Assembly: GCA_040217815.1 (NCBI GenBank)
Contig: JBEHWI010000004.1
Coordinates: 72,312 to 136,311 of the forward strand
Direction: 5' to 3'
Length of the DNA: 64,000 nucleotides
Source of the DNA: UBA5314 sp040217815
Lineage (GTDB): Bacteria > Bacillota > Syntrophomonadia > Syntrophomonadales > Syntrophomonadaceae
Shown here in pieces: positions 1 to 8,447 of the stretch. The notes under the pieces are model-generated. The model was not told the DNA's origin and ran no database searches. It worked only from the letters and a program-made list of their open reading frames with translations. How positions within the stretch are numbered: the stretch's first letter is position 1; every line of letters starts with the position of its first letter. Made by a program: the position numbers and the translations under genes.

Positions 1-82
1 TGTAAAGGCAGTGAACACCTAATTCTTCTAGCACTTTTCGGTCCAAGTCGCATGCGTTATCAGTGTAAATCCTGATTCCCAT
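1..82 (-). CDS. DegV family protein, N-terminal fragment (window edge)
   Basis: The reverse strand from an ATG at 82 encodes MGIRIYTDNACDLDRKVLEE and runs off the window. It matches the N-terminus of the complete DegV protein just downstream (190-1038) nearly residue for residue, and has its own AAGGAGG ribosome binding site about 7 bases before the ATG. It is therefore the start of a second, tandem DegV gene. DegV proteins bind a fatty acid and many are FakB subunits that present it to a kinase. Only 27 residues are visible, so nothing can be said of the pocket. Confidence 0.75.
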   Translation of the reverse strand, partial: MGIRIYTDNACDLDRKVLEELGVHCLY

Positions 83-189
83 AATCCGCCCTCCTTGAAC
101 AAATCACTATATGGTCCCCGGGTTTTTTTCATTATTTTACCATATTGGAGTTTATCCAGTATGACCGGCATATGGATTTTTATTAAATA

Positions 190-1038
190 CTACCGAAGAA
201 AATACACCCCCATCGTCCCGGCGCCTACGTGAGAACCGATTACCGCACCGATTTCGCTCACCAGGAAATCCTGATAGCCAAACCGTTCCTCAAGTAATTG
301 TTTTAAATCCCTGGCCGCTTGCTCATCTTGAGAATGGTTAACCCCGATTAGAGGCAGAGGCCGGGTGCGGTCTTTCAGCCTCTCATCGACCAGATCAAGC
401 AGTCTTTTTTGCGCCTTTTTCAAACCGCGAACCTTCTCCAAAGGGAAAATTTTCCCGTCTACAAAGTGTAAGATCAGCTTGATATTGAGCAGGTTTCCCA
501 GAGTAGCTGATGTAGCGCTGACCCGACCTCCTCTTTTCAGCATTTCGAAATTACCTACTATGAAAAGCATCTCTATGCGCCGTACATCATTCTCAATCTG
601 GGCAATTAATTCCTCTTTGGTTGACCCCTGGACCCGGGCCCGGGCAGCCCGCACGACTATAAGCCCCTGGGCAACCGTTGCACATTTACTGTCAATAACC
701 GTTATCCGGTTTTTATCCAGCTGGTCCCTGGCCAGGCAGGCATTCTGGTAGGTGCCGCTCAAACCCGAGGAAAAAGCGATATATATGATATCGTCCTTCG
801 TTTGGGCAAGCGTCTTTTCGAACTCGGCTAGAAATGTCTGAGGGGTTATCTGCGCGGTAGTGGGCACACCGCCCTCTTCCTGCAGCATCCGGTAGAATTC
901 GGGTGGGTCGAGATTATACCGGTCCAGATAGGTAACGCCGCCCAGCATGGTTGATATGTAAAAGCATCCTACGCCCAATTCGTCCAGCATTGTCCGGTCA
1001 AGGTCGCAGCCATTGTCGGTATAGATCCTGACGGCCAT
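190..1038 (-). CDS. DegV family fatty-acid-binding protein
   Basis: A 282-residue DegV-fold protein. The N-terminal IYTDNGCDLD, the FSSGLSGTYQNA loop and the FxMLKRGGRVS segment are the family hallmarks that line the fatty-acid pocket. In Firmicutes such proteins (FakB) carry fatty acids to the kinase FakA for phospholipid synthesis; that role is inferred and no fakA is in the window. I chose the ATG at 1038 over the TTG at 1041 because AAGGAGG lies 7 bases upstream of it. The neighbour at 1-82 is a tandem paralogue on the same strand. Full family length, no anomalies. Confidence 0.85.
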   Translation of the reverse strand: MAVRIYTDNGCDLDRTMLDELGVGCFYISTMLGGVTYLDRYNLDPPEFYRMLQEEGGVPTTAQITPQTFLAEFEKTLAQTKDDIIYIAFSSGLSGTYQNACLARDQLDKNRITVIDSKCATVAQGLIVVRAARARVQGSTKEELIAQIENDVRRIEMLFIVGNFEMLKRGGRVSATSATLGNLLNIKLILHFVDGKIFPLEKVRGLKKAQKRLLDLVDERLKDRTRPLPLIGVNHSQDEQAARDLKQLLEERFGYQDFLVSEIGAVIGSHVGAGTMGVYFLR

Positions 1039-1223
1039 CAATCATCCTCCTTGAATATGTATAACAAAAGGCTAGCACTATCGAACAGTTTACCATAAAA
1101 TGTTGGCGCCTCCAAAAACGACGCCGGCCGCTTTTCACCCTGATCATTTAGGAATAGAATAAGGTATTGAGTATATAGAGAACTCATTGGGACTTATTTC
1201 AACAACCGTCAGGAGGATTCCTT

Positions 1224-2414
1224 ATGCGCATGCTGCAGCGGATGGCCAGTCCGCTTTTGCTCTTTGCCGCCGCCCAGCTGATGATGGGTGTTTACTCGGG
1301 CTTTTACGATCCATCCTTTAACAACTACCTGTCCCAGGTGCACCATTTAAGCCCGCTGGCCCGGGGCAGTCTGGAATTCTCACGTGAATTGCCTGGGTTT
1401 CTGATGGTATTCATTTTTGCCCTGCTGGCCTTTCTTCCAGACACCCGGATAGCCATGGTGGCTGCCCTTTTGGTGGGTGTGTCCCTCTGGGGGCAGGGGC
1501 ACTGGGCCCCGAGTATGGGCTGGGTGGTCTTGTGGATGTTAGCCTGGAGCATAGGCGCCCACCTGTTTCTGGTGCTCAAGTCTTCTATAGCCCTACGCCT
1601 GGCGGATAATAACCAGGCCGGTCTTCTACTGGGACGCCTGGGCGCTGTAGAGGCAATCGGTATTTTGCTGGGAGGCCTGGTTCTATATCTGGGCGCTGCT
1701 TATTTTAATTTTTCTTTTGGCGTTATTTTTGGACTGGCGGGAATCTGCGCCCTGGCAGCCAGCCTGCTCTTTTTTGCCATTAAGCCTCAACCTATTAAAC
1801 CCGGCGCCCGGCGTCTGCTTTTTAAGAAGCGCTACAGCCTCTTTTACATATTGAATATCCTTTTTGGAGCCCGTAAACAGATCTTTCTCACCTTTGCTCC
1901 CTGGGTGCTCATCAAGCTATTCAACTGCACTGTGGGCACCTTTGCCCTGCTGGGCATGGCGGGTACGGCTCTGGGACTGGTCTTCAGACCCTTATTGGGC
2001 AGGGCTATTGATAATTGGGGGGAACGGAAAATCATTGCTTTAGAGTCACTCTCCCTGATTGTTATCTGCCTGGTTTACGGCGCCGCTCCCATCTGGCTTC
2101 CGAAAACCGCAGGTCTGGTCCTGGTAATGATCTGTTTTATCATCGACCAGTTGCTATTAGCAGTTACTATCTCAAGGGCCACGTATCTCAACCGGATAGC
2201 CGAAAGTCCGGAAGATGTTGCTCCTTCTCTTTCTATGGGCATCACCCTGGACCACCTGATATCCATGACCGTTCCTATTGTTGGTGGTATCTTATGGACT
2301 CACTTCGGATTTCAGTGGGTTTTCTGGGCCGCCGCCCTTATTGCCCTTTTCAACCTGCAGGCCGCCTTGCACATTCCTAAAGGCTCCGGAAAAATAGAAG
2401 GGGCTGCGGCTTAA
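1224..2414 (+). CDS. MFS transporter
   Basis: A 396-residue integral membrane protein with about 12 hydrophobic segments, typical major facilitator superfamily length and charge pattern, including RPLLGRAIDNWGERK in a cytoplasmic loop like the family's D-R-x-G-R/K motif A. The ribosome binding site AGGAGG sits 8 bases before the ATG. It stands alone on the plus strand between minus-strand genes. The substrate cannot be read from the sequence; an exporter of small molecules is the usual default. Two halves of six helices are separated by a basic loop near residues 190-205. Confidence 0.75.
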   Translation: MRMLQRMASPLLLFAAAQLMMGVYSGFYDPSFNNYLSQVHHLSPLARGSLEFSRELPGFLMVFIFALLAFLPDTRIAMVAALLVGVSLWGQGHWAPSMGWVVLWMLAWSIGAHLFLVLKSSIALRLADNNQAGLLLGRLGAVEAIGILLGGLVLYLGAAYFNFSFGVIFGLAGICALAASLLFFAIKPQPIKPGARRLLFKKRYSLFYILNILFGARKQIFLTFAPWVLIKLFNCTVGTFALLGMAGTALGLVFRPLLGRAIDNWGERKIIALESLSLIVICLVYGAAPIWLPKTAGLVLVMICFIIDQLLLAVTISRATYLNRIAESPEDVAPSLSMGITLDHLISMTVPIVGGILWTHFGFQWVFWAAALIALFNLQAALHIPKGSGKIEGAAA

Positions 2415-2479
2415 CAGACCAGCATCATCATAATCAGCGTTCTTCATATACTCTCTACGTGAATCAGCGTCAAAATAAA

Positions 2480-2510
2480 AAGCGAGTTGAAGAACCGTCC
2501 CTCAACTCAC
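2480..2510 (-). terminator. Intrinsic terminator of the class V aminotransferase gene
   Basis: On the minus strand a GAGTTGA...TCAACTC stem with an 11-base loop is followed by GCTTTTTATTTT. It lies just past the stop codon of the gene at 2538-3608. A closely related hairpin with the same ACGGTT loop and a GACGCTGATT tail occurs at about 16480-16506 after emrB. Confidence 0.65.
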
Positions 2511-2537
2511 TTTACCCATTTGGCATTTCTGTCTTTA

Positions 2538-3608
2538 TTACAGCTTCAAGATATCGTCTATCTCTCCCAGCAGCTGGTTTATTTCCGCAAGGGTGCAGTC
2601 ACCCATATGGGCGATGCGGAAGGTTTTGTCTTTGGCTTTGCCATAGCCGTTGGAAATCTGATAGCCGCGCTGACCCAATTCTTTATTCAGGTCTGCCACG
2701 TCGATATTGCGGGTGTTGGCTATGGTGGTCAGGGTGTCGGAAAGGTGCATGGGATTGGCAAACAGGGCAAAATGCTCACCGGCCCAGTCGCGAACCCTTT
2801 TCGCCATCTCCTGGTGGCGGGCAAAGCGCTGCTCCAGGCCCTCCTGGAGTATGCAGTCCAGCTGGTAATCCAGAGCAAACATGTGCGGCAGTGATGGAGT
2901 GGATGGATACTGGAAATCCTTGTCCATCAGATATTCATACAAGGACAGCAGATCCAGGTAATACCCGCGATGTGGAACCTGGCGAGCCCGCTCCAGGGCC
3001 TTGCCGGAAAATGAACAGATAGACAGTCCGGGCGGCAGGGCCAGAGCCTTCTGGGTGGATGTTATGCAGATGTCCACACCCAGAGCATCGACCTCTATTT
3101 TGCTGCCCCCCATGGAAGAAACAGTATCCATACACACCACAACGTCAGGATATTTTTTAAAGACCGGGGCCAGTGAACCAATTGGATTTTTGACTCCGGT
3201 TGACGTCTCGTTGTGGGTTATGGTTATCAGGTCGTATTTCCCGGTGGCCAGGGCTTCATCCACCATTTCCGGGGTAGTTGCCTGGCCCCATTCCGATTCA
3301 AAAAGATCCACCGGCACATTGTTGGCAGCCGCCATTTCATACCAGCGTTTTCCGAAGGCGCCAATAGAGAAAACCGCTGCTCTTTTTGCTGTGCAGGAAC
3401 GCACCGCTCCCTCCATCAAGCCGCTGCCAGAGCTGGTCGAGAGGAGAATCGTCTCTTTGGTATAGAAAAGCGTCTGCAGCTTTTCGCTAATGCCCCTTTG
3501 CAGGGCTGAAGCATCCTTGCTCCGGTGTCCAATCATCGGAGTAGCCATCTTGTCCAAAACTTCCCGGCGCACTTCAACCGGACCGGGAATAAAAAGCTTC
3601 TTATGCAC
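2538..3608 (-). CDS. Class V PLP-dependent aminotransferase (alanine-glyoxylate/serine-pyruvate type)
   Basis: A 356-residue fold type I PLP enzyme. The N-terminal FIPGPVEVRREVL and GHRSKDASAL motifs are typical of the alanine-glyoxylate/serine-pyruvate aminotransferase group (small subunit of soluble hydrogenase family). The probable PLP lysine is in ITSTQKALALPPG and the cofactor aspartate in VVCMDTVSSMGG. It would transfer an amino group between alanine or serine and a 2-oxo acid; exact substrates cannot be told. The start is GTG at 3608 with GTGGGGG upstream. Monocistronic, ending in a hairpin terminator. Confidence 0.85.
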   Translation of the reverse strand: MHKKLFIPGPVEVRREVLDKMATPMIGHRSKDASALQRGISEKLQTLFYTKETILLSTSSGSGLMEGAVRSCTAKRAAVFSIGAFGKRWYEMAAANNVPVDLFESEWGQATTPEMVDEALATGKYDLITITHNETSTGVKNPIGSLAPVFKKYPDVVVCMDTVSSMGGSKIEVDALGVDICITSTQKALALPPGLSICSFSGKALERARQVPHRGYYLDLLSLYEYLMDKDFQYPSTPSLPHMFALDYQLDCILQEGLEQRFARHQEMAKRVRDWAGEHFALFANPMHLSDTLTTIANTRNIDVADLNKELGQRGYQISNGYGKAKDKTFRIAHMGDCTLAEINQLLGEIDDILKL

Positions 3609-3732
3609 TGCTATACCCCCACTTTTGCTTGTATTTGGCCTTTTAGATTCATTATGGGTCCAGTTAACATTTTAACAGGCTGATGCATTTCCCACAATCA
3701 CACATCTTTTTTCCATCTTCTTTATAATTCGA

Positions 3733-4491
3733 CTAAACCTTCCATGCTCCGTCAATGCTTAAAACCGTTCCGCTTATATAAGCGGCCTGCTCCGACATCA
3801 GAAATGAACAGGCAGCAGCAATTTCAACGCTGCTGGCCAGGCGGCCCAGAGGCACTTCTGCGGCCAGATCCTTAAGTTCATTGGCGTCCAGTGAAGAGTA
3901 GAGCATGTCGCTTTCCACTGGTCCTGGGGCGATAGCGTTGACGCAAATACCCCATGGTCCCATCTCGGCGGCCAGGGAGCGCGTAAGAGCGATAAGGCCT
4001 CCCTTGGAGGCGGCGTAGGCCGCTTCCATACTGGCCCCCCGCAGGCCCCAAACCGATGCCATATTTATAATGCGCCCCCAGCGCCGTTCCATCATGGAAG
4101 GCAGCGCCCGCCGGCAGCACAGGAAAGGTCCTTTCAAATTTACATCCATTAGGGAGGTCCACTGTTCAACACTGGTGTCGACCAGCAGGGCTTGAAACGC
4201 AACCCCTGCATTGTTGACCAGAATTTGAACCGGCCCCAGCTCACGCTCCACCTGATAAAACAGATCATCAACTTCGGAAGCCGACGCAACATCAGCCTGA
4301 ACCGCAATAGCCTGGCCGCCATTCTTTTGAATCTCGTCCGCCAGGTCAAAGGCGGCCTTCCGGGACCGAAAATAGTTGATGGCAACCGCAGCACCCTGTC
4401 GGGCTGCTTCGCGGGCGACAGCCGCTCCTATACCCCGGCTTCCCCCGGTAACCAGGCATACTTTACCGCGGCATCCCTCTTTAAGCTGCAC
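3733..4491 (-). CDS. SDR family oxidoreductase, FabG-like
   Basis: A 252-residue classical short-chain dehydrogenase. The NAD(P)-binding motif TGGSRGIG is at residues 15-22, NNAG follows VQILV, and the catalytic Ser-Tyr-Lys is in NMASVWGLRGASMEAAYAASK. The C-terminal SGTVLSIDGAW is FabG-like, so a 3-ketoacyl or related carbonyl reductase is likely. The adenosine-side basic residues favour NADPH, which is inference. It starts at GTG 4491 behind AGGGGAGG. It is not next to other fatty-acid genes, so it is probably not the housekeeping FabG. Confidence 0.85.
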   Translation of the reverse strand: MQLKEGCRGKVCLVTGGSRGIGAAVAREAARQGAAVAINYFRSRKAAFDLADEIQKNGGQAIAVQADVASASEVDDLFYQVERELGPVQILVNNAGVAFQALLVDTSVEQWTSLMDVNLKGPFLCCRRALPSMMERRWGRIINMASVWGLRGASMEAAYAASKGGLIALTRSLAAEMGPWGICVNAIAPGPVESDMLYSSLDANELKDLAAEVPLGRLASSVEIAAACSFLMSEQAAYISGTVLSIDGAWKV

Positions 4492-4568
4492 TACCTAACC
4501 TCCCCTTTGATCATTATTGATCTATACCACATTATTCCCCGTCTGTCCTTCTTAAAAAAGCCCATAAA

Positions 4569-4594
4569 AATATCCCCACTGCTGTGGGGATATT
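4569..4594 (-). terminator. Hairpin terminator
   Basis: A perfect 11-bp stem (AATATCCCCAC / GTGGGGATATT) with a 4-base loop. The minus-strand 3' side continues into ATTTTTATG, so it terminates minus-strand transcription coming from the ferredoxin gene or from the inverted-repeat element in between. Confidence 0.6.
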
Positions 4595-4606
4595 AAAAAC
4601 TCACTG

Positions 4607-4786
4607 GGTGGCGGAGAAGCATACCGGGAAATATAAACACCACTCGCTTTTTACAAACCACCTGAACATTTTTTTATATGAAAAGATACTCGGGAATTAA
4701 CTCAAATGGGAAACTAACGCAATTATCTGGCGACCTAGGAAATCTGATAAAACTTTAAAAGACTTTAATAAGACTTCTCCGCCACC
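4607..4786. repeat. 180-bp AT-rich element with 13-bp perfect terminal inverted repeats
   Basis: GGTGGCGGAGAAG at 4607-4619 is the exact reverse complement of 4774-4786. The interior is AT-rich, has no ORF, and carries a partial second copy of CCACCTGAA. It fills most of the 370-base gap between the SDR and ferredoxin genes. A small non-autonomous mobile element or a large cruciform regulatory site are both possible. Confidence 0.5.
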
Positions 4787-4860
4787 TGAATATATTATAA
4801 TCCAAACCCATCGTTTCTTCAATCAATAAATATTATCTTTATATGGTATTATTTCCATCA

Positions 4861-5226
4861 TCACCCATGTATGAGGCGCGGCAGGCAGCCGGTGCAAACC
4901 CACACAATTTCCCCTGTTTTCCGCAATTGGAGCAGGTAAGCTTTTTCGTCATTCTTACCGCATAATAGACAGTTAATATCATTATTTACTTCGTCTAACG
5001 GAAGAATTGCCCGGGGTGTAAACACCGGCGCCTCTCTTTCCTCGATCTCTAAAGCACCCACCGGGCACTCGCCAATACACAGGCCGGCTCCGTCGCATAG
5101 CTCCTCTTTAACGACTTTCACCTTGCCGTTCTCCAGCACCAGAGCCCCTTCGCTGCAGGGTCCGATACACAATCCGCAGCCGTTGCATAAATCCTCGTCT
5201 ATTTTTATAATATTTCTTTTAGGCAT
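4861..5226 (-). CDS. Ferredoxin-like 4Fe-4S protein with extra C-terminal CxxC pairs
   Basis: A 121-residue iron-sulfur protein. The first cluster motif CNGCGLCIGPC is complete. The second reads CDGAGLCIGEC, with alanine where the second cysteine is usual, so that cluster has only three standard ligands in the motif. The C-terminus adds NCLLC and CTGC, a zinc-finger-like pair. I take the ATG at 5226, preceded by AAGGAAGTGGAG, rather than the longer frame to 5307. Ferredoxins with a C-DG-x-G-x-C second motif are often found near hybrid-cluster protein genes, and hcp lies 1.5 kb away, so electron supply to Hcp is a reasonable inference. Confidence 0.8.
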   Translation of the reverse strand: MPKRNIIKIDEDLCNGCGLCIGPCSEGALVLENGKVKVVKEELCDGAGLCIGECPVGALEIEEREAPVFTPRAILPLDEVNNDINCLLCGKNDEKAYLLQLRKTGEIVWVCTGCLPRLIHG

Positions 5227-5415
5227 GGCTCCACTTCCTTTGCATTGCTGATTTAACTGGCTTATTCCTTTTTTAAAAAGCCTTTTCTCTGTTTTTATTC
5301 TAAACAAAGAGGGATTCGGTAATAAATAGCGAATAAAAATAATATAGTAAAGCAGGATAGGCCAAGCGCTACCATTTATCGCATTTAGTGCCAGCTTTCA
5401 TTCCGACAAATGCTA

Positions 5416-5444
5416 TTGACAAAATCTTCATCTGCCTATATCAT
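5416..5444 (+). promoter_or_regulatory. Sigma-A-type promoter for the acetate transporter
   Basis: TTGACA at 5416-5421, a 17-base spacer, and TATCAT at 5439-5444. This leaves an untranslated leader of about 200 bases before the ATG at 5660, which contains a small CGGTAA/TTACCG hairpin. The rest of the 5227-5660 gap shows nothing else I recognise. Confidence 0.6.
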
Positions 5445-5659
5445 TGAAAAAAATCTGTCCGAATATTCCGAAAAATTGTAATACCTTTCTAAAAGCAACT
5501 TATCTTCAATTTATTATAAGCTTTTCCTCGAGGCCCAGGTTTATGGTTTGGCTTTGAACGGTAACCCTTACCGTCAAGCAGATAACTTACCGGGGGGTGG
5601 TTCCCAGCTAGATTTTCCTGTATTGTGTAAAAATTTATTCAAGAAGAGGAGGAGTTTTA

Positions 5660-6256
5660 ATGTCTAGTGGTGAAGGTGGTTGGGCCAATCCCGGGCCTGC
5701 GGGTTTGACAGCATTGGCAGTTGCATGTTTTACGTTTTATGCAGTACTTTGTGGAAAAGTTCCCGGTTCTGCGCTTCCCTTCCTGGCCTGCTGGTTGATG
5801 GGTGGCTTTGTTGTACAGCTTGTTGTAGGTATTATTGAACTTCGCGAAGGCGCCTTATTAGGCGGTAACGTATTCCTGTTCTTCTCCGGTTTCTTCATGC
5901 TGGAGGGTGCTCTGGAATTCTGGGTTGAAACACTGGGCAAAGCTGACAAAGCTGGTGCTGCTATAGGCGGTTGGGCCTGGCTGGTTCTTTTGATTACACT
6001 GGTTTTATGGACCGCACCTTATATGAAAACATCCCCCGCTGCACTCTCACTAGCAGTAATAGTATTAGACATCGGTGTATTCTTTGTTACCTGTGATAAG
6101 CTTAAAATATTAATGGATCCTCATGCTGCAGGAATGTATGGCGGTTATTGCCTCCTGATCACTGGTATACTTGGCATTTATGTCGCCGCCGGGATTCAGA
6201 TAAACTCGGCCTTCGGCAAACAGATACTGCCCCTAGGTGGACCGATGATCAAATAA
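5660..6256 (+). CDS. GPR1/FUN34/YaaH family acetate transporter
   Basis: A 198-residue protein with six hydrophobic helices. The N-terminal NPGPAGLTALA corresponds to the family NPAPLGL signature that forms part of the acetate path, and FFSGFFMLEGALEF is the second conserved stretch. Family members (SatP/YaaH) move acetate or succinate with protons, or act as hexameric channels. The RBS AGAGGAGGAG precedes the ATG. Monocistronic, with its own promoter and a strong terminator. In an anaerobe it probably handles acetate release or re-uptake. Confidence 0.88.
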   Translation: MSSGEGGWANPGPAGLTALAVACFTFYAVLCGKVPGSALPFLACWLMGGFVVQLVVGIIELREGALLGGNVFLFFSGFFMLEGALEFWVETLGKADKAGAAIGGWAWLVLLITLVLWTAPYMKTSPAALSLAVIVLDIGVFFVTCDKLKILMDPHAAGMYGGYCLLITGILGIYVAAGIQINSAFGKQILPLGGPMIK

Positions 6257-6282
6257 GGTTTTAATAGAAGGGTATAATAAGG

Positions 6283-6310
6283 ACCGGTGGTTTAGCCACC
6301 GGTTTTTATT
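6283..6310 (+). terminator. Rho-independent terminator of the acetate transporter gene
   Basis: An 8-bp stem ACCGGTGG / CCACCGGT with a five-base loop, followed by TTTTTATTG, 27 bases past the stop codon. Confidence 0.85.
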
Positions 6311-6336
6311 GTTTTATCAAACTTTAAGAATTAAGC

Positions 6337-6373
6337 TTGAGGAGAGATGTTTTATTTATACATCCCTCCTCAA
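6337..6373 (-). terminator. Hairpin at the end of the hcp-cupin transcript
   Basis: A 14-bp stem with one mismatch (TTGAGGAGAGATGT / ACATCCCTCCTCAA) directly downstream of the cupin stop codon. The U-run is weak, so it may be a processing or bidirectional end. Confidence 0.45.
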
Positions 6374-6388
6374 TTGCTTTTATCCTGG

Positions 6389-6727
6389 CTAAGCCTTGAT
6401 CATAATAAGCAGCATTTTGAAAGCCTCCCGGGCCATTACCGAATGGGGTACTCCGGCCGGCATCAAAAGAGCCTGTCCATTCTCAAGAGTGCGCGTGCAC
6501 CCTTCCAGTGTAATCTCTCCCCGTCCTTCAACCGCCACTACCATCGCGTCAAAGGGCGCTGTATGCTCGGAAAGTCCCTGACCCGCTGCAAAGGCAAAAG
6601 CGGTAATATTGCCCCCGCCGCGTTTTACCAGGGTCTTGCTCACAATGGAGTCCTCCTGCCATTCCACCAAACTGGCAAGGGCTACTGGTTCACTCAAGGG
6701 TCCGACATACCTGGGCATATCTTGCAC
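6389..6727 (-). CDS. Small single-domain cupin protein
   Basis: A 112-residue cupin beta-barrel. The first cupin motif is seen as GQGLSEHTAPFDAMVVAVEGRGEI and the second as LENGQALLMPAGVPHSV, including the usual metal-ligand histidines. Its stop lies 33 bases after the end of hcp on the same strand, so it is probably in the hcp transcript. Small cupins next to hcp recur in anaerobes; a role in nitrosative stress or sensing is inferred only. No substrate can be assigned. Confidence 0.75.
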   Translation of the reverse strand: MQDMPRYVGPLSEPVALASLVEWQEDSIVSKTLVKRGGGNITAFAFAAGQGLSEHTAPFDAMVVAVEGRGEITLEGCTRTLENGQALLMPAGVPHSVMAREAFKMLLIMIKA

Positions 6728-6760
6728 AAAACTACCCCTTTCAAAAATCGCTGCCTGCTT

Positions 6761-8377
6761 TTACTTGCCGCCCATGATGGCAGCCAGATCCTGCTCCGGT
6801 TTAGTGATTGGTTTGATGGCGAACGTATCCACCAGTACCTGTAGTACATTCGGGCTGATAAAAGCCGGCAGCGTTGGCCCCAGCCTGATGTCTTTGATGC
6901 CCAAATAGAAGAGGCTGAGAAGTATCGAAACCGCTTTTTGTTCGTACCAGGATAAGATCATCGACAAAGGCAGGTCGTTTACCCCGCATTCAAAGGCCTG
7001 AGCCAGGGCCAATGCGATCTGCACCGCGGAATAGGCGTCATTGCACTGCCCTATATCCAGGAGCCGGGGAATACCTTCGATATCACCCAGCTGCTTATCA
7101 AAGAAGCGGAACTTGCCGCAGGCCAGGGTAAGAATAATAGTGTCGGCGGGTGCCTGCTCCACAAAATCACTGTAGTAGCTGCGCTCTTTATTTACCCCGT
7201 CACACCCCCCCACCAGGAAGAAGTGCTTGATCTTTCCAGCCTTAACGGCATCTATCACCTGTCCGGCCACTGATAAAACCGCCTGCCGGGCAAAACCCAC
7301 CATAACCTGCCCGGCATCCAGGTCCTCCTCAAAACCGGGCGTATTAAGAGCTTTGTCTATTAACAGCTTAAATTCACCTTCAGGTAAATGCAATACTCCC
7401 GGCCAGGCTACCGGGCCGGTGGTGAATATACGATCCCCATACTGCAGACCCGGTTTTTGAATGCAGTTGGTGGTCATCAATATGGGGCCAGGGAAGGCTG
7501 CAAACTCGCGCTGCTGGTTCTGCCAGCCCCGTCCATAGTGGCCGTAGAAATGTTCGTAATTTTTAAGTTCGGGATAGCCATGCGCGGGCAGCATCTCTCC
7601 ATGGGTATAAACGGTTATACCCAGCCCGGCAGTGGCCTCCAAAAGCCTTTTCAAGTCCAGCAGATCATGGCCGGAAACCAGGATGCATTTGCCCGCCTTG
7701 TGGCCAAGGGGTACGGCGGTGGGCTCTGGATGACCCAGGGTATTGGTATTGCCTCGATCAAGGATCTCCATGGCCCGAATGTTTATTTCCCCGCACTTTA
7801 AAACCAGACCTATCCAATAATCCAGTTCATTCTTTTCGCTGCCCAGGACTGGTAATACTTCAAAGATAAATTCATATATGGCCTGGTCCTCCTCGCCCAG
7901 TTTTAGGGCATGGTAAGCATAGGCCGCCACCCCGCGAAGCCCATACAGTAGTATTTCTTGCAGGGATCGAACATCAGGATTTTGAACCCGGCTCACCGGG
8001 AGGCCTTGTTTAACACCCCACGCTATCAGGGCTTCTTTGCTGCTGTAATCCAGTCCTGCAACACCTAGACCTTTATCCCCGTTCAGCTGCTGCTTCAGTT
8101 CTTCACTGGCCTGGCGGACCTTTTTGATATAACCGTAAATGCTGTCAGGATCGAAATTGACATTGGTCAGAGTGGTAAAGAGAGCTTCCAAGACCAGTTC
8201 CTTAATATCCTTTGATACACTTCCCCGGCCCTGAGCCTCCCCGGCATATACGGCCAGATCCTGCAAAGCCCAGGTAAGGACATCCTGCAGAGCTGCAGTC
8301 TCCTCATCCTTTCCGCAAATGCCCCGGGTGGTGCAGGCCACCCCCCTGGTAGTCTGTTCACATTGGTTGCAAAACAT
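6761..8377 (-). CDS. hcp: Hybrid-cluster protein (hydroxylamine/NO reductase)
   Basis: A 538-residue hybrid-cluster protein. The N-terminal cysteines at residues 3, 6, 15 and 21 (Cx2Cx8Cx5C) match the class I pattern of strict anaerobes. Later conserved stretches include VSGHDLLDLKRLLE, YTHGEMLPAHGYPEL and LVGGCDGVNKER, which carry hybrid-cluster ligands. The enzyme reduces NO to N2O, or hydroxylamine to ammonia, and is part of nitrosative stress defence. The ATG at 8377 has AGGAGG upstream; the frame is open further but those residues are not Hcp-like. It shares a 16-base operator-like box with the neighbouring Rrf2 gene. Confidence 0.95.
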   Translation of the reverse strand: MFCNQCEQTTRGVACTTRGICGKDEETAALQDVLTWALQDLAVYAGEAQGRGSVSKDIKELVLEALFTTLTNVNFDPDSIYGYIKKVRQASEELKQQLNGDKGLGVAGLDYSSKEALIAWGVKQGLPVSRVQNPDVRSLQEILLYGLRGVAAYAYHALKLGEEDQAIYEFIFEVLPVLGSEKNELDYWIGLVLKCGEINIRAMEILDRGNTNTLGHPEPTAVPLGHKAGKCILVSGHDLLDLKRLLEATAGLGITVYTHGEMLPAHGYPELKNYEHFYGHYGRGWQNQQREFAAFPGPILMTTNCIQKPGLQYGDRIFTTGPVAWPGVLHLPEGEFKLLIDKALNTPGFEEDLDAGQVMVGFARQAVLSVAGQVIDAVKAGKIKHFFLVGGCDGVNKERSYYSDFVEQAPADTIILTLACGKFRFFDKQLGDIEGIPRLLDIGQCNDAYSAVQIALALAQAFECGVNDLPLSMILSWYEQKAVSILLSLFYLGIKDIRLGPTLPAFISPNVLQVLVDTFAIKPITKPEQDLAAIMGGK

Positions 8378-8407
8378 AAAAGTCCTCCTCTCAAATACTT
8401 GATAAAT

Positions 8408-8423
8408 TTGACTCTTTTTGTCC
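8408..8423. promoter_or_regulatory. Candidate Rrf2 operator upstream of hcp
   Basis: TTGACTCTTTTTGTCC, 31 bases before the hcp start. Thirteen of 16 positions equal the box at 8869-8884 in front of the Rrf2 gene, in the same orientation. The core is the dyad GAC-N7-GTC. Confidence 0.5.
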
Positions 8424-8447
8424 ACTTTTAGGCAAAAAGAAAATCGC

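Noticed and set aside
2459..3022. Plus-strand frames opposite the class V aminotransferase
   Set aside because: They are shadows of the real gene; composition is Cys/Trp/Pro-rich and unlike proteins.
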